Positions 8,185 through 16,225 are shown, counted from the first letter of the stretch. The stretch is 41,978 nucleotides of DNA from Pseudolabrys sp. (GCA_019635575.1 JAHBZF010000018.1:1-41978), one strand, 5' to 3'. The notes: generated by a model not told the origin, from the letters alone. Numbers and translations: made by a program.

Positions 8185-8196
8185 TGTCGGGACCAC
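8185..8196 (+). repeat. 12-bp copy of the tRNA-Arg 3' end
   Basis: TGTCGGGACCAC here is identical to 12389-12400, the 3' end of the intact tRNA-Arg. It sits 73 bp before the broken tRNA copy at 8258. tRNA 3' ends are standard attachment sites for integrases, so this may be an attachment-site remnant. A 12-mer alone could be chance; its neighbour makes it notable. The sequence also forms a small hairpin with 8204-8209. Confidence 0.4.
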
Positions 8197-8234
8197 GCCG
8201 ATTTGGTCCGGCTCCGCGGCCGTCGCGTTGTGCG

Positions 8235-8252
8235 GGGGCTGCGCAGCCGCGC
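8235..8252. repeat. Palindromic repeat shared with the tRNA-Arg upstream region (copy 1)
   Basis: An 18-bp block, GGGGCTGCGCAGCCGCGC, containing the perfect palindrome GGCTGCGCAGCC. An identical block lies at 12284-12301. In both places it precedes a tRNA-Arg start, by 5 bp here and 24 bp there. This shows that the flank as well as the tRNA sequence was duplicated. Confidence 0.75.
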
Positions 8253-8257
8253 CACGC

Positions 8258-8292
8258 GGTCCCGTAGCTCAGCCGGATAGGGCGCGGTTTCC
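8258..8292 (+). pseudogene. Truncated tRNA-Arg pseudogene (5' half)
   Basis: The first 23 bases, the acceptor 5' strand and D-arm (GGTCCCGTAGCTCAGCCGGA onwards), are identical to the intact tRNA-Arg at 12326. The match continues loosely through the anticodon 5' stem (GCGGTTTCC) with small deletions, then is lost. The D-stem 3' strand is damaged and there is no T-arm or acceptor 3' strand, so it cannot be functional. With the 12-bp 3' fragment just upstream, it looks like the scar of a rearrangement or integration at this tRNA. Confidence 0.75.
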
Positions 8293-8559
8293 GAAGTAGC
8301 GAAGCCGGCTCGAAACGGCTCGACATTCGGCGGTCGGGTACGTTTGCCGGGATCGATCGCGGGAACAGCCATCTCCGGCGCGATCGGCGTCTGGTGCGCC
8401 GGCGGGTCGCTCGCGGCCGATCATTTCCCTAGATTTGAAAATTGCGTATTAAGGAGTCGTTCGGAGCAAGGTTGGGCCGGATGCTATCGATCCCGAGATT
8501 GCGGGTCGTTGACACGCGTAGTCCCTCGGAACGCAGGCGGCAGGAGAGGGTCGGCTGTC

Positions 8560-9063
8560 ATGACTGAAACGACGATGCATCCTGTGGCGGTCAAGCATTT
8601 GCCGTCCTTTATTACCGCTCCGGGTCAGACCGACATTCTGTTCAACGTTGTCCTGGTCTTCTTGGTGGTGATCGTATTTGCTGCCGGCACCTTCTATCTG
8701 CGCCTGCATGCGCTCCCTGAGCAGATCGCGCACCAGACGCAAAAGGTGCAGTTGCAAATTGTCGGGGTCCTGGCGCTTGTTTCCCTGTTCACCCACAATC
8801 AGTTGTTCTGGATAGCCGCCCTGGTGCTGGCGATGATCGAGATCCCGGATTTTCTGTCTCCGGTGACGTCAATGGCAAGATCGCTCAAGATGATGAGCCG
8901 ACGAAGGCGGGTATCCTTTGCGCCTGCACCTGCGCCGGTAGTTGTTCCTGAGGGTGACAAGGAATTGGCCCGCGCTGATCATGTGATGGCGGAGCCGGTG
9001 CGCCAGGATGATACCGGCGAACTCGCTTCGTCGACCGAGGCGGATACGAGCGGGAAGGCATGA
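8560..9063 (+). CDS. Small inner-membrane protein, YiaW/DUF3302-like arrangement
   Basis: A 167-residue membrane protein. Predicted membrane segments are at about residues 26-46, 66-78 and 82-95, followed by a charged, proline-rich cytoplasmic tail of about 65 residues. The loop HALPEQIAHQ and the segment ending SLFTHNQLFW recall the E. coli YiaW (DUF3302) pattern; this is recall, not an alignment. ATG 8560 has AGGAGAGGG about ten bases upstream. It sits 3 bp before a membrane-fusion protein gene, the same order as yiaW-yiaV. A role as accessory subunit of an envelope export complex is inference. The homology is uncertain. Confidence 0.65.
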   Translation: MTETTMHPVAVKHLPSFITAPGQTDILFNVVLVFLVVIVFAAGTFYLRLHALPEQIAHQTQKVQLQIVGVLALVSLFTHNQLFWIAALVLAMIEIPDFLSPVTSMARSLKMMSRRRRVSFAPAPAPVVVPEGDKELARADHVMAEPVRQDDTGELASSTEADTSGKA

Positions 9064-9066
9064 GCA

Positions 9067-10299
9067 ATGTTCGAATTCTTGCTCTGCTCGATGGTCACGA
9101 TCCTGCCCGATTACCTTTATCGCCGTTATGGGCAAGGGAAGCGGATCGGTCGGGAAATTACACTCTATTCGCTCTGGTTTGAGCTGCGTTGGGGTATCAC
9201 GGCGTGTTTAATCCTGACGATCTCGCTCGTCACCATGATCTTCTATTTCCATCCTTCAACGACCAATGCTTCGACGGCTTTTCGGACGGTGACCATCCTG
9301 CCGGAAACGGGAGGCCGCGTGGCCGAGGTTTATGTCAGCCGTTTTCAGAAGGTTGAAGCAGGCGCGCCCCTGTTCCGTCTCGATGACACTCTACAGGAAG
9401 CTGCTTTGGTCGCTGCCCAAAAGCGTGTTGCCGAAATCGATGCGCAGATGGCGGTTTCGACGACAGAACTTGCGGCCGCTGATGGCCAGATCCAGACGGC
9501 GCAGGCCGCGTTGCAGCAGGTCCAGGACGATCTCGGACGGCAACTCGAACTCCAGCAACGCAACTCCGGCACCGTGGCTCAGCGAGACGTCGATCGCTTA
9601 CGCCAGTCCGTCGAGGGAAACCGAGGGGCTGTCGCGGCTGCTATCGCCAACAAACAAAGCTTGCAAACGAAAATCTCGACCCTATTGCCGGCGCAAAAGG
9701 AAAGCGCCGAGGCGGCTGTGAAGCAAGCCCGGATCGCGCTCGACAAGACAGTGGTACGAGCCGGCGTGGCCGGCACGGTGCAGCAATTCACGCTCAGAGT
9801 CGGAGAGGTGGTCAACCCGCTGCTGCGGCCGGCTGGCATCATGGTGCCGGAAGACGCGGGTCGCGCGAACCTGATTGCCGGATTCGGGCAGATCGAGGCG
9901 CAGGTGATCAAGCGCGGCATGATCGCTGAGGTGACTTGTATCGGTAAGCCGTTCACGATTATTCCGATGGTGATCACCGATGTTCAGGATGTCATCGCTT
10001 CCGGTCAGGTGCGGGCGACAGATCAACTCGTCGATGCCCAGCAATTGGCGCGGCCAGGCACCATCACTGCCGTGTTGGCGCCGCTCTATCCCGGTCAACT
10101 CGATGGCGTGCCGCCGGGTAGCAACTGCATCGCCAATGCCTACAGCAACAATCACGATGAAATCGAGGCGCCAGACACAAGTTTTGCGCGCAAAATGTTC
10201 CTCCATGTCGTCGATGCGACTGGTTTGGTTCACGCCATGATTTTGCGCATCCAGGCGATTCTCATGCCGGTGCGCCTGCTGGTGTTGAGCGGACATTGA
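9067..10299 (+). CDS. HlyD/EmrA-family membrane-fusion protein (YiaV-like)
   Basis: A 410-residue periplasmic adaptor. A cytoplasmic N-terminus (MFEFLLCSMVTILPDYLYRR) leads to one membrane anchor at about residues 44-61. Next come a first lipoyl half (TILPETGGRVAEVYVSRFQK, VEAGAPLFRLDD), a long coiled-coil hairpin (about 105-215), and the second lipoyl half (KTVVRAGVAGTVQQFTLRVG, EVVNPLLRP). The last 150 residues form the beta-barrel region. Such proteins bridge an inner-membrane pump and an outer-membrane channel. No pump or channel gene lies next to it; only the small membrane protein upstream does. YiaV-like proteins share this pairing. Confidence 0.85.
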   Translation: MFEFLLCSMVTILPDYLYRRYGQGKRIGREITLYSLWFELRWGITACLILTISLVTMIFYFHPSTTNASTAFRTVTILPETGGRVAEVYVSRFQKVEAGAPLFRLDDTLQEAALVAAQKRVAEIDAQMAVSTTELAAADGQIQTAQAALQQVQDDLGRQLELQQRNSGTVAQRDVDRLRQSVEGNRGAVAAAIANKQSLQTKISTLLPAQKESAEAAVKQARIALDKTVVRAGVAGTVQQFTLRVGEVVNPLLRPAGIMVPEDAGRANLIAGFGQIEAQVIKRGMIAEVTCIGKPFTIIPMVITDVQDVIASGQVRATDQLVDAQQLARPGTITAVLAPLYPGQLDGVPPGSNCIANAYSNNHDEIEAPDTSFARKMFLHVVDATGLVHAMILRIQAILMPVRLLVLSGH

Positions 10300-10422
10300 A
10301 AATCGGACGGATGTCTTCGCTCTGGTCCTGGTCGGCGTTTGGGTACCCTGCGCCATCCGCGATCGCCGCCTGATTCCGGGCAGCGCAGTTGTGCGGACTT
10401 GTGATACGGAGCGCCGGTCGTA

Positions 10423-10770
10423 TCACCCCGCTGATGTTGGCTTCATCGGGATAATCGGGTTTTCGCCCGGTTTGGTGGTGAACAGGTCGGCCCATTCCGG
10501 ATGCTTGGCATACTGGCCGCGCACGAACGGACAGATGGGGATGATGCGAAACCCGTGCTCGCGGGCGTCGTTCAGCATGAAATCGAGCAATGCCTTGGCG
10601 ACGCCTTTCCCGTTCAGCGCCTCGGGAATGCCGGTGTGATCGGCACTGATGATGTTCGGGCCGCGATGGGTGAAGGTGATCTCGCCTTCGGCGTCAATGC
10701 CCGCGATGCGTGCCACATAGCGTCCATGGCTTTCGTCGCGCATTTCCTTGGTGATGGCCGCGGCTGACAT
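10423..10770 (-). CDS. Short GNAT-family N-acetyltransferase (YjdJ/COG2388-like)
   Basis: A 115-residue single-domain protein of the compact GNAT group. The acetyl-CoA loop is NGKGVAKALLDFMLNDARE, and the last strand carries the group's conserved IIPICPFVRGQYAKHPEW, with a Cys in the P-x-C-P-F motif. The short N-terminal half contains the GEITFTH and HTGIPE strands. GAAGGA lies upstream of ATG 10770. It is transcribed opposite to its neighbours and is probably monocistronic. Substrates of this subgroup are unknown. Confidence 0.85.
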   Translation of the reverse strand: MSAAAITKEMRDESHGRYVARIAGIDAEGEITFTHRGPNIISADHTGIPEALNGKGVAKALLDFMLNDAREHGFRIIPICPFVRGQYAKHPEWADLFTTKPGENPIIPMKPTSAG

Positions 10771-11086
10771 CTTGAAATTCCTTCTTCCTAGAGTTCCTTT
10801 TTGAGGATGGACCGATCGAGCGGGTCAGGCTCCGCTCCGCTCGCGTTGAAAAATAACGCTGCGATGGCCCCTAGAGTGTCGAAAAGTCTTCGTGAGGCCA
10901 CTGCCTTCATGATGGCCTTGGAGCCGAGGCTAGCAACAGTTTCCCATGAAACAGGCACTTTGTCCTTGTCGTGCGTTATCGAGTAGGCTGTCCCGCAACG
11001 GTACTCATGCCTCGATCAGATTCAATGACATGTTGTGGCTCGGCCGGCGAGAAACTTTATGATCGGGCAACAGAAGGGAGACGGAC
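10771..11086. other. Intergenic region between acetyltransferase and DoxX
   Basis: About 315 bp with no supported gene. It must hold divergent promoters. For doxX, TTGTGG (11033-11038) and TTTATG (11056-11061) with a 17-bp spacer form a weak candidate. No strong hairpin terminator or long repeat was seen. A 61-codon open frame at 10801-10986 begins with TTG without a ribosome site and was not accepted. Confidence 0.4.
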
Positions 11087-11539
11087 ATGCGCGACGGCAC
11101 AGTGAATGACTCGCACCGTCGTCTTCTTATCCCGCAGGTGGCACCCCTTTATGAGGCTATCGAGCCGTTCGCTTATGCGTTGATGCGGTTGGCATCCGGT
11201 CTGATCATGGCGAATTTGGGCTGGATGAAGCTGTTTGGCGGTGGGATGGCACGCGACATCGAGTTGTTCCAACAACTTGGATTGGCTCCTGCGGTGCCGC
11301 TCGCCTATTTCACCAGCGGCCTGGAATTCTTCGGCGGCATTGCGGTCGGAGTTGGTTTTTTGACACGGCCTCTCGCCGCGATGCTGCTCGGCGAACTGAT
11401 CGTCATCGTATTGCTGGTGATGATCCCGCGCGGGGCCGGTTATCATCTTTCCGTGGTTTGGCTCGGGGTTTTCCTGTTCATCCTCATTCACGGCGGCGGG
11501 CGCATCTCCGTCGACCGCATGCTCGGCCGCGAATTCTGA
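11087..11539 (+). CDS. DoxX-family membrane protein
   Basis: A 150-residue protein with four predicted helices, as usual for DoxX. The start of helix 1 has the family pattern YALMRLASGLIMANLGWMKL. Next come LAYFTSGLEFFGGIAVGVGF, LAAMLLGELIVIVLLVMIPR and a final helix LSVVWLGVFLFILIHGGGRI followed by SVDRML. AGGGAG precedes ATG 11087. A cysteine hydrolase follows after 32 bp and is probably co-transcribed. DoxX proteins have been linked to quinone-dependent oxidation of thiosulfate and to oxidative stress, but most are uncharacterised, this one included. Confidence 0.85.
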   Translation: MRDGTVNDSHRRLLIPQVAPLYEAIEPFAYALMRLASGLIMANLGWMKLFGGGMARDIELFQQLGLAPAVPLAYFTSGLEFFGGIAVGVGFLTRPLAAMLLGELIVIVLLVMIPRGAGYHLSVVWLGVFLFILIHGGGRISVDRMLGREF

Positions 11540-11571
11540 CGGCAGTATCAGTTCCTTCAGGAGTATTGGTC

Positions 11572-12195
11572 ATGACCAGCGAAGCCATCCGCGACCCCGC
11601 CAAGGATCATCTGCTGACGCCGGAGAATTCGGCGTTCATTGTCATCGACTATCAGCCGATCCAAGTCAGCTCGATCCGGTCGATGGATCAGAAGCAACTT
11701 GTCTTCAACATCGTTCATACGGCCAAGGCGGCGGTCAACTATGGACTGCCGGTCGTCCATTCGACGGTCAATGTCGCGACTGGGCGAAACAAGCTGCCGA
11801 TTCAGCCGCTCATGGATGTGCTGGGTGCCTTTCCGACCTATGACCGCACCACGATCAATAGCTGGGAAGACGTCGAGTTCAAGCAGGCGGTGCTGGCGAC
11901 CAAGCGCACGAAGCTGATCATGACGGCGCTGTGGACGGAGGCCTGCCTGACGTTTCCGGCGCTCGATGCCTTGAAGGAAGGCTTCGAGGTTTATCCGGTG
12001 GTCGATGCTGTCGGCGGGACCTCGGTCGAAGCGCACGAGGCGGCACTGCGCCGCATGGAGCAGGCCGGCGCCAAGCTGATCAGCAAGACGCAGCTCTATT
12101 GCGAGTTGCAGCGCGACTGGAATCGTCAGGCGACCGTTCCCGGCTTCATGGATGTGTTCGAGAGCTGGGACGGTTTCAATCCCGAGAAGCGCTGA
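11572..12195 (+). CDS. Isochorismatase-like cysteine hydrolase (YcaC group)
   Basis: A 207-residue alpha/beta hydrolase of the isochorismatase superfamily. The nucleophile is Cys125 in the loop LIMTALWTEACLTFPALDAL, and the first catalytic Asp is Asp26 in FIVIDYQP. The C-terminal part (FEVYPVVDAVGGTSVEAHEA) and PVVHSTVNVA also fit. The pattern is closest to YcaC, an octameric hydrolase of unknown natural substrate. AGGAG lies eight bases before ATG 11572. It follows doxX, and this pairing suggests a detoxification or redox role, which is inference. Confidence 0.87.
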   Translation: MTSEAIRDPAKDHLLTPENSAFIVIDYQPIQVSSIRSMDQKQLVFNIVHTAKAAVNYGLPVVHSTVNVATGRNKLPIQPLMDVLGAFPTYDRTTINSWEDVEFKQAVLATKRTKLIMTALWTEACLTFPALDALKEGFEVYPVVDAVGGTSVEAHEAALRRMEQAGAKLISKTQLYCELQRDWNRQATVPGFMDVFESWDGFNPEKR

Positions 12196-12283
12196 AGGGG
12201 ATTATCAGGGCCGGCGGCCTCTTCTGGAGGCTCCCAGTTTCTCGGCAGTCCGACGCATGACATCCGCGATGGTTGCCCGATCC

Positions 12284-12301
12284 GGGGCTGCGCAGCCGCG
12301 C
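12284..12301. repeat. Palindromic repeat upstream of tRNA-Arg (copy 2)
   Basis: Identical to 8235-8252, with the palindrome GGCTGCGCAGCC inside. It lies 24 bp before the intact tRNA-Arg. It could form a hairpin terminator for the preceding gene, but no T-run follows. Confidence 0.75.
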
Positions 12302-12325
12302 GGACCTGTGATACACGGAGCGCGC

Positions 12326-12402
12326 GGTCCCGTAGCTCAGCCGGATAGAGCAGCGGTTTCCTAAACCGAAGGTCACAGGTTCGACTCCTGTCGGGACCAC
12401 CA
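12326..12402 (+). tRNA. tRNA-Arg, anticodon CCT
   Basis: A full 77-nt cloverleaf. The acceptor GGTCCCG pairs with CGGGACC and is followed by A and an encoded CCA. D-stem GCTC/GAGC, anticodon loop TTCCTAA (anticodon CCT, decoding AGG) and T-arm ACAGG-TTCGACT-CCTGT are all intact. One mismatch (G-A) closes the outer end of the anticodon stem. AGG is a rare codon in GC-rich alphaproteobacteria, and such minor tRNA genes are frequent integration sites. The broken copy at 8258 derives from it or from a sister gene. Confidence 0.97.
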
Positions 12403-12448
12403 GTCTGCTGCTCCGGCGGGCTGCCTTGGCGGCGCGCGGAAGCGCCCA

Positions 12449-13378
12449 TCATGCCTCGCTTTCCGTCAGGATATCGCGAATGCAGGCGACGAAGCGAAGC
12501 GCGAGCGGGCTCAGGATCCGGTTCGGCAGCGTCACGACGCCGATCGGCCGTCGCATCGTTTCCAGTTCGATCAGTGCTTTGATCGTCGGATGCCGGGTCG
12601 GGAAGCGCAGCAGGGAATAGGGGACCGCGCTGAGGAAACGGCCGGTCGCGAGCAGGCTGTTGCGCAGGTTCAGCGACATGGTCGCGACCTTGGGCTGCGG
12701 CGGCTCCAGTCCATTGGCGTGGAATGCTTCCGCCACCAGAGAGCCAATGAAGGTTTCGCTCGACAGCACCCACGGCTCGTTCACCAGATCCACCAGTTTG
12801 ATGTTGCTCTGACGCGCCCAGCGACTCTCGATGCCGGCGGCCACGACAAACGGGTCGTGATACAGGATGTCGGTCTTGAGCTGTCTGTCGTCGAGCGGCC
12901 CGACCAGGCGGGAGACGACAAATTCGACGGTGCGGTCCTGCAGAGCGCGATAGAGCGCGGACGTGTCCGCCAGCGTGACGTGGAATACGATCTCCGGATG
13001 AGCCTGTGACAGGCGATTGATCGCCGCGGTGATGATGCTGGCGCCGAGCGGTTCGGTGCTGCCGAGCCGGACTTCGCCGGCGGTCGGATTGGTCAAAAAC
13101 TCGATGTCGTTGATGCTCTGCCGCAGCTCGTCGAACACGGCGAGGCCGCGCCGGACGAGCGCCTGCCCATATTGTGTCGGCTCGACGCCCTGCGGGCTGC
13201 GCTCGAGCAGCGGAACGCCGAGAGCATGCTCCATGTCGGCGATCGCCTTGGAGATGGCCGGCTGTGAGATGGAGAGTTGCCGGCTGGCCTTGGCCATGCT
13301 GCCGGCCTGCACCACCGCCAGCAGCACCTGCAGGTCCCGCAGTTTCAGCCGCCGGCCGATCCGATGATCCCAGTCCAT
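12449..13378 (-). CDS. LysR-family transcriptional regulator
   Basis: A 309-residue LysR protein of normal length. The N-terminal helix-turn-helix is RLKLRDLQVLLAVVQAGSMA, KASRQLSISQPAISKAIADM, and the linker helix follows. The periplasmic-binding-protein-like effector domain starts near residue 95 (GEVRLGSTEPLGASIITAAI). The start ATG 13378 is 16 bp from a perfect inverted repeat that should be its own operator. It is divergent from a Bug receptor and sulfatase. This is the standard layout for control of a solute receptor and its catabolic gene, so it probably activates them in response to the substrate. It resembles the GbpR-like subgroup. Confidence 0.92.
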   Translation of the reverse strand: MDWDHRIGRRLKLRDLQVLLAVVQAGSMAKASRQLSISQPAISKAIADMEHALGVPLLERSPQGVEPTQYGQALVRRGLAVFDELRQSINDIEFLTNPTAGEVRLGSTEPLGASIITAAINRLSQAHPEIVFHVTLADTSALYRALQDRTVEFVVSRLVGPLDDRQLKTDILYHDPFVVAAGIESRWARQSNIKLVDLVNEPWVLSSETFIGSLVAEAFHANGLEPPQPKVATMSLNLRNSLLATGRFLSAVPYSLLRFPTRHPTIKALIELETMRRPIGVVTLPNRILSPLALRFVACIRDILTESEA

Positions 13379-13394
13379 GGTTCAGTCCGGGGGT

Positions 13395-13410
13395 ATAACC
13401 TAATGGTTAT
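13395..13410. promoter_or_regulatory. LysR-type operator dyad
   Basis: ATAACC-TAAT-GGTTAT is a perfect 6-bp inverted repeat with a 4-bp spacer, 16 bp before the lysR start and 140 bp before the divergent receptor gene. Dyads of this ATA-rich type are typical LysR recognition sites. Its closeness to lysR suggests autorepression. A looser AT-rich stretch at 13420-13445 may be the activation site. Binding is inferred. Confidence 0.65.
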
Positions 13411-13550
13411 CGCAGAGATAGCATAATCGAAATTCCATTTATAGCTCGTGTTCTTACACTGACCGGCAACAAGAGCGCGGGCGACGCGGCGTCGCTGACG
13501 CGCCGAAGGCCAATCGACGGAAGACCAAATCGACAGGGAGGATCGGTGCG

Positions 13551-14519
13551 ATGCGCGCCCGTGGTTTGTTCGTTGCTCTGACGTTATGTCTCGGTTTTGG
13601 AATGGCGGCCGCGCGGGCCGATGACGCCTATCCGTCGCGCCCGATCACCATCGTCGTGCCATTCTCGGCGGGCGGCCCGCTCGATTTCGTTGCGCGTGCG
13701 GTGGGCGAGAAACTGACCGCCAGCCTGAAACAGCCGGTGATCATCGAGAACCGCGCAGGCGCCGGCGGCAATCTCGGCACGGCGGCGGTCGCGAAGGCGG
13801 CGCCCGATGGTTACACCTTGCTGGTGGTGTTGAATTCGACGCTGACCGTCAATCCCTGGCTCTACAAGAATCTCACCTTCGATCCGGCCAAGGATTTGCG
13901 GCCGATCTCGCTGCTGACCAATTCCAGCCAGATGCTGGTGGTGAATCCGTCGATGCCGGTGAAATCACTTGCCGAATTCGTCGCTTTCGCCAAGCAGACT
14001 CCCGTCACCTATGCGCATGCCGGTTACGGCAGTCCGGGTCATCTCGCGATGGAATATTTCCGCTTGCGCGCGGACTTCAAAGCCAACGCGGTGCCGTACA
14101 AGGGTAACGCTCCGCTGGTGACGGATCTGCTCGGCGGTCAGGTGCAGGCCGGCTTTGTTTCCAGTGCCGGCGTGATCAATCATGTCCGTGCCGGAAAGCT
14201 GCGTGGTCTGGCGATCTCGGCCAGCAAGCGCTCGCCTCTGGCCCCGGACATTCCGACGGTCGCCGAATCCGGCTATCCGGGATTCCAGGTCGATATCTAT
14301 TTCACGATGCTGGCCCCGGCCGGTGTACCGGACAAGATCGCCGCGTTGCTGGAAAGCGAGGTGCGCAAGGCGCTGCAGGATAAGGCTCTGCAGGTGAAGT
14401 TGCGCGCCCAGGATCTCGATCCGACCGGCAGCACCGCCGCCGAGGCCCAAACGAAGATTGCCGATGAGCGCAAGCTCTGGGGTGATGTCGTCAAGGCCGC
14501 ACACATGCATATCGAATGA
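13551..14519 (+). CDS. Bug/TctC-type periplasmic solute receptor
   Basis: A 322-residue receptor with a signal peptide ending near residue 24 (GMAAARADDAYPSR). Hallmarks are ITIVVPFSAGGPLDFVARAV, IENRAGAGGNLGTAAVAKAA with PDGYTLLVV, AVPYKGNAPLVTDLLGGQV and the C-terminal helix with LRAQDLDPTGSTAAEAQTKI. AGGGAGG lies upstream of ATG 13551. The ligand pocket Asp typical of carboxylate-binding members is plausible in GGPLDF. The sulfatase gene follows after 15 bp. No TctA/TctB partner is present. It is probably under control of the divergent LysR protein. Confidence 0.93.
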   Translation: MRARGLFVALTLCLGFGMAAARADDAYPSRPITIVVPFSAGGPLDFVARAVGEKLTASLKQPVIIENRAGAGGNLGTAAVAKAAPDGYTLLVVLNSTLTVNPWLYKNLTFDPAKDLRPISLLTNSSQMLVVNPSMPVKSLAEFVAFAKQTPVTYAHAGYGSPGHLAMEYFRLRADFKANAVPYKGNAPLVTDLLGGQVQAGFVSSAGVINHVRAGKLRGLAISASKRSPLAPDIPTVAESGYPGFQVDIYFTMLAPAGVPDKIAALLESEVRKALQDKALQVKLRAQDLDPTGSTAAEAQTKIADERKLWGDVVKAAHMHIE

Positions 14520-14534
14520 AGCGCGTTATCCGGA

Positions 14535-16103
14535 ATGACAACGTCTCCGAACTTTCTGTTCATCATCACCGATCAGCATCGCGCCGATCATCTCGGCTGC
14601 TACGGCAATCGCATCGTCAAGACGCCGGCGATCGACGGCATCGCGCGCGATGGCGTCAGCTTCGATCGCTTTTATGTGACGTCGGCGATCTGCATGCCGA
14701 ATCGCGCGACCTTGATGACGGGGCGGCCGCCCTTGCTGAACGGAGTGCGGCATAACGGTCTGCCGCTGCCGCTGGAGTCCGTCACGTTTCTGGATTGCCT
14801 GCGCGGCGCGGGGTATCGCACCCACCTCGTCGGCAAGTCGCATTTGCAGAACATGACAGGAAAGCCGGCGGTCGGCGCCGGAACAAAGCCCGTTACCGAG
14901 GCGGTGCGGCGTGCCGGCGGACGCTACGATCAGGAGATCGCCAGCAGATGGCGTGACGATCCCCACCACGATCTCGATCTGCCTTATTACGGGTTCGATG
15001 GCGTCGATCTCGCCATCGAACACAGCGATCAGGTCGAAGGTCATTATACGCGCTGGCTCAGGGCGCGGCATCCCGACCCGGACAAGCTGCGCGGCCCCGA
15101 GAATGCGTTATCGAACGAGGCCGCCGATCTGCCGCAGGCATGGCGCACGCGGGTGCCGGAAGAGCTGTATCCGACGACTTATATCGCCGAGCAGGCCATC
15201 GCGCGGCTCGGTGAGTTCGGCCGCAACAAGGAGCAGCCATTCTTCCTGATGTGCTCGTTTCCCGATCCGCACCACCCCTTCACGCCGCCGGGGCATTACT
15301 GGGATATGTACCGGGCTGCGGACATCCCGCTGCCGGCGAGCTGGAACGTCGATCGCGACACCTGTCCGCCGCATGTGCGACGTCTGCTCGACGAGCGCGA
15401 CAACGGACAGGCGCGCAAGGATACGCCGGCGCTGTTCGCCTGCACCGAAGACGAAGCGCGGCGGCTCACCGCGTTGACCTACGGCATGATCACCATGATC
15501 GACGACGCCGTGGCCCGCATCCTTGCCGCACTGGAAAAAGCCGGCGTCGCCGACAATACGGTGGTGGTGTTCACCTCGGATCACGGCGATCTGATGGGCG
15601 ACCATCAACTGATGCTGAAAGGCCCGGTGCACTATCAGGGGCTGATCCGCGTGCCGTTCATCTGGAGGGACACCGCGGAGCGGCGCGCCAACGGCCGTCG
15701 CGACGGGATCGGCGCGACGCTCGATCTCGCGCGAACGATTCTCGACCGCGCCGGGGTTGCGCCGTTCAACGGCATGCAGGGCGTGTCGCAGATGCCGGTG
15801 ATCGACGGTGCGTCCCCCGCGGTTCGGGACGCCGCGCTGATCGAGGAGGAGGGGCAGCGCATTTATATGGGGTTCCCGAGCCGTATCCGTATGCGAACGC
15901 TGGTGACCGAACGCGCCCGTCTCAGCGTGTTCGAGGGCGTGGATTGGGCCGAACTTTATGATTTGCGGGACGACCCCCAGGAGATGCGCAATCTCTGGGG
16001 CAGTGCCGCGGCGCGTTCGCTCGAGCGCGACATGCTCGAACGGCTGGCCCGCGAGATGATCGCGGCCTCCGAAACGAGCCCGCTACCGATGGGTCTGGCC
16101 TGA
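14535..16103 (+). CDS. Sulfatase (formylglycine-dependent, alkaline phosphatase superfamily)
   Basis: A 522-residue hydrolase of sulfate esters or phosphonate monoesters. The nucleophile motif C-x-P-x-R is present as Cys53-Met-Pro-Asn-Arg57, followed by ATLMTGR; Cys53 must be oxidised to formylglycine by an enzyme not in this window. Metal ligands appear as Asp13-Gln14 (FLFIITDQHRADHLGCYGN) and in FTSDHGDLMGDHQLMLKGP. There is no signal peptide, so it should act in the cytoplasm on an imported substrate, unlike many secreted arylsulfatases. The receptor gene just upstream could deliver that substrate. Choline-sulfatase and phosphonate monoester hydrolase are other possible activities. Confidence 0.9.
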   Translation: MTTSPNFLFIITDQHRADHLGCYGNRIVKTPAIDGIARDGVSFDRFYVTSAICMPNRATLMTGRPPLLNGVRHNGLPLPLESVTFLDCLRGAGYRTHLVGKSHLQNMTGKPAVGAGTKPVTEAVRRAGGRYDQEIASRWRDDPHHDLDLPYYGFDGVDLAIEHSDQVEGHYTRWLRARHPDPDKLRGPENALSNEAADLPQAWRTRVPEELYPTTYIAEQAIARLGEFGRNKEQPFFLMCSFPDPHHPFTPPGHYWDMYRAADIPLPASWNVDRDTCPPHVRRLLDERDNGQARKDTPALFACTEDEARRLTALTYGMITMIDDAVARILAALEKAGVADNTVVVFTSDHGDLMGDHQLMLKGPVHYQGLIRVPFIWRDTAERRANGRRDGIGATLDLARTILDRAGVAPFNGMQGVSQMPVIDGASPAVRDAALIEEEGQRIYMGFPSRIRMRTLVTERARLSVFEGVDWAELYDLRDDPQEMRNLWGSAAARSLERDMLERLAREMIAASETSPLPMGLA

Positions 16104-16141
16104 TTGCCGCTGCGGCCGGTGCCGGCCAGCCGCCCCCCGGA

Positions 16142-16164
16142 CAATATTTCATCTTTAAAATAAT
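16142..16164 (+). promoter_or_regulatory. AT-rich dyad shared with the catabolic operon (site 1)
   Basis: A 23-bp AT-rich block in GC-rich surroundings, identical at 21 of 23 positions to 28600-28622. The core ATTTCA-tctt-TAAAAT (16146-16161) is an imperfect dyad. It lies 61 bp before the NitT-type receptor start. It is probably an operator or promoter core. No -35 box is evident at the right distance. Confidence 0.65.
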
Positions 16165-16225
16165 TCCCCGGCTGCGGCATACTGAGGAGCCATTGGGCCA
16201 AAGGCCGTCACCGAGGGGGATTCAC

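Noticed and set aside
10801-10986. 61-codon plus-strand frame between the acetyltransferase and DoxX genes
   Set aside because: It starts with TTG, has no ribosome site, no domain and no membrane segment; treated as chance.
12176-12400. Minus-strand 74-codon frame across the tRNA-Arg
   Set aside because: It is the antisense reading of the tRNA gene; such frames are often annotated by mistake as short hypothetical proteins. The tRNA explains the sequence fully.
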